Source of the DNA: Halodurantibacterium daqingensis
GTDB lineage: Bacteria > Pseudomonadota > Alphaproteobacteria > Rhodobacterales > Rhodobacteraceae
Assembly (NCBI RefSeq): GCF_042666235.1
Contig: NZ_JBHTFQ010000009.1
Coordinates: 62,001 to 126,000, forward strand
Direction of reading: 5' to 3'
Length of the DNA: 64,000 nucleotides
Shown: piece after piece, positions 58,966 through 64,000 of the stretch
How the letters are laid out: every line of letters starts with the position of its first letter
Numbering within the stretch: the first letter of the stretch is position 1
The notes under the pieces: generated by a model
What the model was told of the DNA's origin: nothing
Database searches by the model: none
Seen by the model: the letters and a program-made list of their open reading frames with translations, nothing else
Program-made: the position numbers and the translations under genes

Positions 58966-60555
58966 ATGACCAACCTTGTGCCCATCGGCCGCGCGCTGAT
59001 TTCCGTATCCGACAAAACCGGGCTGATTGACTTTGCCCGCGCACTTGCCGATCGCGGCGTCGATCTGATTTCCACCGGCGGCACGGCCGCCGCGCTGCGT
59101 CTTGCCGGGCTTGCGGTGCGCGATGTTTCGGAAGTGACCGGGTTTCCGGAAATGATGGACGGGCGGGTCAAGACGCTGCATCCGATGGTGCATGGCGGGC
59201 TTCTGGCGCTGCGCGATGATGATGAGCATCTTGTGGCCATGGCCGCCCACGGGATCGAGCCGATCGACCTGCTGGTCGTCAATCTCTATCCGTTCGAACA
59301 GACTGTGGCGGCGGGCGGGAGCCATGCCGACTGTGTCGAGAATATCGACATCGGTGGGCCGGCAATGATTCGCGCGGCCGCGAAGAACCACGGCTTTGTC
59401 AGCGTCGTCGTGGACCCCGAAGACTATGCCCCGCTTCTGGATGAAATGGCAGCCCAGGATGGTGCGACCCGGCTGACTTTCCGTCAGCATCTGGCGCAGA
59501 AGGCCTATGGGCGGACGGCGGCCTATGATGCGGCGGTGTCCAACTGGATGGCCGGCGCGATCGGCGAGACAGCGCCGCGTCGCCGCACCTTTGCCGGAAC
59601 GCTGCGGCAGACGCTGCGCTATGGCGAAAATCCCCATCAGGCCGCAGCCTTCTACACCGATGGATCCGACCGCCCCGGCGTTGCGACAGCACGGCAGTGG
59701 CAGGGCAAGGAACTGTCCTACAACAACATCAATGACACCGATGCGGCGTTCGAGCTGGTCTCGGAGTTCCTGCCGGGCGACGGACCTGCCTGTGCGATCA
59801 TCAAGCACGCCAATCCCTGCGGCGTGGCGCGGGGCGAGACGCTGATCGATGCCTATCGCCGTGCCTATGATTGCGACCGGACCTCGGCCTTTGGCGGGAT
59901 CGTCGCGCTGAACCGGCCGCTGGACGGCCCCACAGCGGAAGAAATTACCGGCATCTTTACCGAAGTGGTCATCGCCCCCGGCGCGGATGAGGCCGCGCGC
60001 GCGGTTTTTGCAGCGCGCAAGAACCTGCGCCTGCTGACCACCGATGGCCTGCCCAACCCCCGGCAGCCAGGCCTTGCAATCCGCCAGGTTTCGGGCGGCT
60101 TTCTGGTGCAGGACAAGGACACGGGCTTCCTCTCGGACGGGCATCTTCGCACCGTCACGCGCCGAACGCCCACCGCGCAAGAGCTTTCCGACCTTCTGTT
60201 TGCCTGGAAGGTCGCGAAACACGTCAAATCCAACGCCATCGTCTATGTGCGCGACGGCGCGACGGTCGGCGTTGGCGCCGGCCAGATGAGCCGGATCGAC
60301 AGCACCCGGATTGCGGCCCGCAAGGCCGAGGACATGGCCGAGGCGCTGGGCCTTGCCGAGCCGCTGACCCGCGGCTCGGTGGTCGCATCGGATGCGTTCT
60401 TCCCCTTCCCCGACGGGCTTCTGGCTGCGGCCGAGGCAGGGGCCACCGCGGTGATCCAGCCTGGCGGATCAATGCGCGACGCCGAGGTCATCGCGGCGGC
60501 CGATGAGGCCGGGCTCGCGATGGTCTTTACCGGCATGCGGCATTTCCGGCACTGA
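58966..60555 (+). CDS. purH: Bifunctional AICAR formyltransferase / IMP cyclohydrolase
   Basis: A 529-residue PurH catalysing the last two steps of IMP synthesis. The N-terminal IMP cyclohydrolase (about 1-195) begins ALISVSDKTGLIDFARAL and has STGGTAAAL and GRVKTLHPMVHGG. The C-terminal AICAR transformylase has YGENPHQAA, KHANPCGVA, SNAIVYVRDGATVG and the end VFTGMRHFRH. Length is normal. lspA starts one base after the stop. Confidence 0.97.
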   Translation: MTNLVPIGRALISVSDKTGLIDFARALADRGVDLISTGGTAAALRLAGLAVRDVSEVTGFPEMMDGRVKTLHPMVHGGLLALRDDDEHLVAMAAHGIEPIDLLVVNLYPFEQTVAAGGSHADCVENIDIGGPAMIRAAAKNHGFVSVVVDPEDYAPLLDEMAAQDGATRLTFRQHLAQKAYGRTAAYDAAVSNWMAGAIGETAPRRRTFAGTLRQTLRYGENPHQAAAFYTDGSDRPGVATARQWQGKELSYNNINDTDAAFELVSEFLPGDGPACAIIKHANPCGVARGETLIDAYRRAYDCDRTSAFGGIVALNRPLDGPTAEEITGIFTEVVIAPGADEAARAVFAARKNLRLLTTDGLPNPRQPGLAIRQVSGGFLVQDKDTGFLSDGHLRTVTRRTPTAQELSDLLFAWKVAKHVKSNAIVYVRDGATVGVGAGQMSRIDSTRIAARKAEDMAEALGLAEPLTRGSVVASDAFFPFPDGLLAAAEAGATAVIQPGGSMRDAEVIAAADEAGLAMVFTGMRHFRH

Positions 60556-60556
60556 C

Positions 60557-61057
60557 ATGGCGCGCAGAAAACGCAAATCGGCCAATGTGATGGTGGCTGG
60601 CGGCACGGCCGCTGCCATCTTCCTTCTGGATCAGGTATCGAAATACTATGTGGTTCACATGCTGAACCTTGACCGGCGGCTGGCGATCGACGTCTGGCCA
60701 CCCTATTTCAACCTGCGCATGGCCTGGAACCAGGGCATCAATTTCGGCCTGCTATCCGGCGAAGCCGAAATCGTGCGCTGGGCGCTGATCGCTGCCGCGC
60801 TGGTGATTTCGGCCTGGGTCTGGATCTGGACCCGGCGCGAGCCGCGCAACACCTGGGTGCAGCTTTCGGGCGGGTTGCTGGTGGGGGGCGCGCTGGGCAA
60901 TGTGGTGGATCGGCTGCTTTACGGTGCCGTGGCCGATTTCATCAACATGTCCTGCTGCGGTCTGCGCAACCCCTATGCGTTCAACGTGGCGGATGTGGCC
61001 ATTTTTGCCGGCGCCTTCGGGCTCATCCTCTTTACCGGGCGCCGAAAGACCCCGTGA
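60557..61057 (+). CDS. lspA: Lipoprotein signal peptidase (signal peptidase II)
   Basis: A 166-residue membrane aspartyl protease that cuts prolipoproteins after lipidation. Four transmembrane helices are evident. The catalytic Asp pair is in NVVDRLLYGAVADFI and FNVADVAIFAG; the conserved NLRMAWNQGINFGLL is near residue 50. The start one base after purH is the usual arrangement. A 54-base spacer with a perfect palindrome separates it from the DUF3035 lipoprotein, itself a likely LspA substrate. Confidence 0.95.
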   Translation: MARRKRKSANVMVAGGTAAAIFLLDQVSKYYVVHMLNLDRRLAIDVWPPYFNLRMAWNQGINFGLLSGEAEIVRWALIAAALVISAWVWIWTRREPRNTWVQLSGGLLVGGALGNVVDRLLYGAVADFINMSCCGLRNPYAFNVADVAIFAGAFGLILFTGRRKTP

Positions 61058-61067
61058 CGCGCCCGGA

Positions 61068-61082
61068 TCTTTAGGCTAAAGA
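61068..61082. promoter_or_regulatory. 15-bp palindrome between lspA and DUF3035
   Basis: TCTTTAG-G-CTAAAGA is an exact 7+1+7 palindrome. It is A/T-rich relative to the surroundings and sits about 30 bases before the DUF3035 start, with a GGAGG ribosome site between. It may be an operator or a short hairpin. Confidence 0.3.
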
Positions 61083-61111
61083 CGGGGCGAGACGCGGCGC
61101 AGGAGGCTTGG

Positions 61112-61633
61112 ATGCAGGCACGGGCGAGGATCTTCGGAACGGCTTTGATGGCGCTGCTGGGCCTTGCGGCCTGTGGCGGTGGCGATCCGCGCCTGATGAA
61201 TGTCACCTCGAACACGCGCAGCCCGGACGAATTCGCGATTCTGCCGACCCGTCCGCTGCAGATGCCACCTGATCTGAACGCGCTGCCACAGCCGACGCCG
61301 GGCGGGGCAAACCGTGTTGATCCGCAGCCGCTTGCCGATGCGGCGGCGGCGCTGGGCGGCAATCTTGGCGCGATCACGGGCGGACCGGCGCCAGCCGATG
61401 GCGCGCTCCTTGCCCATGCGCAGCGCAATGGCGTCACATCCACGATCCGCGCCGATCTGGCCGCCGAGGATGCGGCCTTCCGCCGCTCGAACCGGGGGCG
61501 CCCGCTTGAGCGGTTGTTTGGTGTGAATGTCTATTACCGTGTCTATGGTCCGCAATCGCTTGATGCCCATGCCGAGCTGGAGCGCTGGCGCGCCGCTGGC
61601 GCACGCACCCCGGCAGCGCCACCGCGCCCCTGA
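61112..61633 (+). CDS. DUF3035 lipoprotein
   Basis: A 173-residue predicted lipoprotein: the signal peptide ends in the lipobox LGLAAC (Cys21). The mature part contains RSPDEFAILPTRPLQMPPDL, the typical DUF3035 core, then Pro/Ala-rich low-complexity segments. It is anchored to a membrane, function unknown. The ATG at 61112 follows AGGAGG. DUF3035 genes are often located between lspA and M16 peptidases in Rhodobacteraceae, which suggests a role in envelope maturation. Confidence 0.88.
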   Translation: MQARARIFGTALMALLGLAACGGGDPRLMNVTSNTRSPDEFAILPTRPLQMPPDLNALPQPTPGGANRVDPQPLADAAAALGGNLGAITGGPAPADGALLAHAQRNGVTSTIRADLAAEDAAFRRSNRGRPLERLFGVNVYYRVYGPQSLDAHAELERWRAAGARTPAAPPRP

Positions 61634-61727
61634 TCATCAGCCCCGGTCACGGATCACGTCTTTGTTGGTCCGGTTGACCCCCGCCTGCCCGACGGTAACT
61701 GTTCCGCAGCATTTCGGAGGGAAGTGG

Positions 61728-63071
61728 ATGGCGAAACTCGTCTGGTTGGTTCTGGCCGTCACGGTGCTGGCCATGCCGTTGCGTGCGCAAGAGGTCACGT
61801 CCTTCACGCTGGACAACGGTATGGAGGTGGTGGTGATCGAGGATCATCGCGCCCCGGTCGTTGTGCATATGGTATGGTATCGCGTCGGCGCCGCCGACGA
61901 GGCGCCGGGACAATCCGGTATCGCGCATTTCCTTGAACACCTGATGTTCAAGGGCACCGAGACGCGGGCATCGGGCGCATTTTCCGCCACGGTCGAGGCG
62001 CAGGGCGGAACCGACAATGCCTTCACATCCTGGGATTACACCGGATATTTCCAGCGCGTCGCCTCGGACCGACTGGGCCTGATGATGGAGATGGAGGCCG
62101 ACCGGATGGCGAACCTGCGGCTGCAAGAGGCCGAGGTGCTGACGGAACGCGATGTGGTGCTGGAAGAACGCAACCAGGTGGTCGAGGGCAACCCCGGCGG
62201 CATATATCGTGAAATCCAGCGAGCCATGCTGTTCATGAACCACCCCTACCGGGTGCCGATCATCGGCTGGCCTGATGAAATCGCCGCGCTGACGCTTGAG
62301 GACGCCGTGGCTTTCTATGAAATGCACTACGCGCCCAACAATGCAATCCTGGTGGTGGCAGGGGATGTGCAGCCTGAAGAGGTCCGGCAACTGGCCGAAG
62401 AACACTATGGCCCGATCCCGCCGCAGCCTGCCATTGCCCCGCGGCTGCGCCCGCAAGAGCCGGTGCAGCGCGCGCCGCGCCGCTTCACCTATGCCGATGC
62501 CCGGGTCAGCGAACCCTTCATCGGGCGCAGTTACCTTGCCCCCGTTCGGCGCAGCGGCGATCAGCGCGAGGCGGCGGCGCTGGTCGTTCTGGCAGAACTT
62601 CTGGGCGGCAATCCGGCCACCTCGGTGTTGGGCCGCGCCCTGCAGTTCGACGAACAGATCGCCCTGTTCACGACAGCGGGCTATTCCTCGGTTGCCGTCG
62701 ATGCCTCGACCTTCGAAATCGGCCTTGCCCCGGTACCGGGTCTGTCCCTGACCGAGGCCGAGGCGGCCCTGGACCGGGTTCTTGCCCGGTTTCTGGAACA
62801 GGAGATCGACGCGGCGCAGCTCGAGCGGGTCAAGACACGCATCCGCGCCTCGGAAATCTACGCGCAGGACAGTGTGCAGGGCCTCGCGCGCCGCTATGGC
62901 GAGGCACTTGCCGCAGGCCTCACGCCCGCCGACGTGCAGGGCTGGCCCGAGGTGTTGCAGGCCGTCACGGCCGAAGATGTCATGCAGGCGGCTGAGGCAG
63001 TGCTTGATCTGAACCGGTCGGTTACCGGCTGGCTGGTGCGCGAAGACGCAACGGAAGGAGCGGGGCAATGA
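61728..63071 (+). CDS. M16 family zinc metallopeptidase (catalytic subunit)
   Basis: A 447-residue exported pitrilysin-type protease. The signal peptide covers residues 1-20 (LRAQ). The inverted zinc motif HFLEH is at residues 67-71, and the third ligand Glu is in DVVLEERNQ. Two M16 lobes are present. The ATG at 61728 has GGAGGGAAG upstream. The stop overlaps the next gene, a second M16 protein without a zinc motif, so the pair probably forms a heterodimer in the periplasm. Confidence 0.93.
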   Translation: MAKLVWLVLAVTVLAMPLRAQEVTSFTLDNGMEVVVIEDHRAPVVVHMVWYRVGAADEAPGQSGIAHFLEHLMFKGTETRASGAFSATVEAQGGTDNAFTSWDYTGYFQRVASDRLGLMMEMEADRMANLRLQEAEVLTERDVVLEERNQVVEGNPGGIYREIQRAMLFMNHPYRVPIIGWPDEIAALTLEDAVAFYEMHYAPNNAILVVAGDVQPEEVRQLAEEHYGPIPPQPAIAPRLRPQEPVQRAPRRFTYADARVSEPFIGRSYLAPVRRSGDQREAAALVVLAELLGGNPATSVLGRALQFDEQIALFTTAGYSSVAVDASTFEIGLAPVPGLSLTEAEAALDRVLARFLEQEIDAAQLERVKTRIRASEIYAQDSVQGLARRYGEALAAGLTPADVQGWPEVLQAVTAEDVMQAAEAVLDLNRSVTGWLVREDATEGAGQ

Positions 63072-64000
63072 TGATCCGTCTGGTGGGCGCGGTCATCGCG
63101 CTTTGGCTTTCAGGGCCGGCTTTGGCCCAGATCGACATCCGCGAAGTGGAAAGCCCCGGCGGGATTACTGCCTGGCTGGTCGAGGAACATGCGATTCCCT
63201 TCGTGGCGCTTGAACTGCGCTTTGGCGGCGGCGCCAATATCGACGAAGAGGGGCAGCGCGGGGCCGTGAACCTGATGACCGCCCTTCTGGAGGAAGGCGC
63301 TGGTGATCTTGATGCCGCCGGTTTCGCCGTTGCGGCCGAGGAACTGGCGACCAACTTCCGGTTCTCCGCAGGCAACGACGCGGTTTCGGTTTCGGCGCGG
63401 TTTCTGAGCGATAACCGGGACGAGGCCGTGGCGCTGTTGCGCCTCGCCCTGACCCAGCCGCGCTTTGATGCCGAGGCGATCGAGCGGGTGCGCGCGCAGG
63501 TTCTGGCCGGGATACGGCAGGATGCCCGCAGTGCCAATGCCATTGCGCGGGACCGTTTCGCGGCGCTGGCCTATGAAGATCACCCCTATGGCCGCCCGCT
63601 TGAGGGCACCGAGGCAAGCGTGGCAGCCCTTGACCGCGACGCCCTTCTGCGCGCGCATGAACGGGCAATCACGCGGGACAGGCTGCATGTGGCCGCGGTC
63701 GGGGACATCAGCGCCGAGGAGCTGGGTCATCTTCTTGACGCGCTTCTGGCGGATCTGCCGGCCTCGGCGCCGCCCGCACCGGGGCCTGCGCCACAAGGCC
63801 TGAGCGGCGGTGTCACCACGGTTCCGTTCAATGCGCCGCAGTCGGTAATCATCTTCGGGCAGACCGGCATTCCGTTCGACGATCCGGATTATTTTGCCGC
63901 CTTCATCATGACCGAGGTTCTGGGGGGCGGGCGTTTCTCGACCCGTCTGATGCGCGAGTTGCGGGAACGGCGCGGCCTGACCTATGGCGTCGGCACTTCG
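63068..64000 (+). CDS. M16 family peptidase-like protein, non-catalytic partner (partial)
   Basis: The first 311 codons of an M16-fold exported protein, cut by the window end. Residues 1-21 are a signal peptide (PALAQ). The zinc motif position reads NLMTALLEE instead of HxxEH, so it should be inactive. The later part has the conserved MRELRERRGLTYGVG of M16 C-terminal lobes. ATGA overlap with the active subunit upstream supports a two-subunit protease, as in PqqF/G-like and mitochondrial MPP-type pairs. Confidence 0.9.
   Translation, partial: MMIRLVGAVIALWLSGPALAQIDIREVESPGGITAWLVEEHAIPFVALELRFGGGANIDEEGQRGAVNLMTALLEEGAGDLDAAGFAVAAEELATNFRFSAGNDAVSVSARFLSDNRDEAVALLRLALTQPRFDAEAIERVRAQVLAGIRQDARSANAIARDRFAALAYEDHPYGRPLEGTEASVAALDRDALLRAHERAITRDRLHVAAVGDISAEELGHLLDALLADLPASAPPAPGPAPQGLSGGVTTVPFNAPQSVIIFGQTGIPFDDPDYFAAFIMTEVLGGGRFSTRLMRELRERRGLTYGVGTS

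Noticed and set aside
1..64000. CRISPR arrays, integrases, transposases, toxin-antitoxin or phage genes
   Set aside because: Scanning found none; gene content is chromosomal core with conserved neighbourhoods and uniform composition.

Overview
The window is a gene-dense, GC-rich stretch of alphaproteobacterial chromosome. Gene content and protein sequences point to the Rhodobacteraceae/Paracoccaceae (Rhodobacter-like). The evidence includes the 44-residue aa3-oxidase subunit IV, a DUF3035 lipoprotein, a DUF6525 protein, the SDR-uvrC-pgsA-moaD-moaE neighbourhood, rsmB-heparinase-purH-lspA, and aminotransferase-ftsK-lolA. Nearly everything is housekeeping or conserved accessory. No prophage, insertion sequence, CRISPR array, rRNA or recognisable tRNA was found. 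Genes are packed with many ATGA/GTGA stop-start overlaps.

Layout. 0-4.4 kb: thpR, a LysR regulator, an S49 peptidase, a small zinc-ribbon membrane protein, a Ca/Na antiporter and a pteridine-reductase-like SDR. 4.4-4.7 kb: an unusually A/T-rich, structured gap with a perfect DnaA box. 4.7-13.1 kb: uvrC, a lipoprotein with COX subunit IV, an MBL hydrolase with an acyl-CoA dehydrogenase, Sua5, pgsA, moaD and moaE. 13.2-20.1 kb: a coiled-coil protein, an OmpA-like protein, ubiA divergent from rsmE, a GNAT, a membrane protein and gshA. 20.1-23.4 kb: a leftward four-gene chain pyrB, membrane protein, dihydroorotase-like gene, plsY. 23.5-31.2 kb: a uracil-DNA glycosylase, moaB, an RND efflux pair, a DsbD-alpha-like protein and YqgE.

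31.4-39.2 kb: a UbiH/COQ6-type hydroxylase, amidase, aminotransferase, ftsK and lolA. 39.2-46.3 kb: a lytic transglycosylase-like lipoprotein, hspQ, gamma-glutamyltransferase, thiolase, free-Met-R-sulfoxide reductase, rluA, an aldehyde dehydrogenase and DUF6525. 46.3-54.1 kb: a CobW-type zinc GTPase under a Zur-like palindrome, pnp and rpsO, an RTX-repeat protein, DUF1643, truB, a phosphodiester glycosidase and rbfA. 54.2-64 kb: dapB, a small secreted protein, an SdhAF4-like gene, rsmB, a heparinase-like gene, purH, lspA, DUF3035, and a pair of M16 peptidases, the second cut by the window end.

There is no obvious new defence or biosynthetic system. The most informative oddities are: a dihydroorotase paralogue lacking its metal and catalytic residues in the pyrB operon; a family-4-like uracil-DNA glycosylase lacking three of four Fe-S cysteines; a perfect 19-bp Zur-type palindrome before the CobW GTPase/DUF6525 pair; the structured gap with DnaA box before uvrC; a 453-nt gap at 7.4-7.8 kb with an orphan leftward terminator, suggesting a small RNA; and a membrane-anchored protein with 16 uninterrupted RTX nonapeptides. 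Function calls come from reading motifs without any database search.
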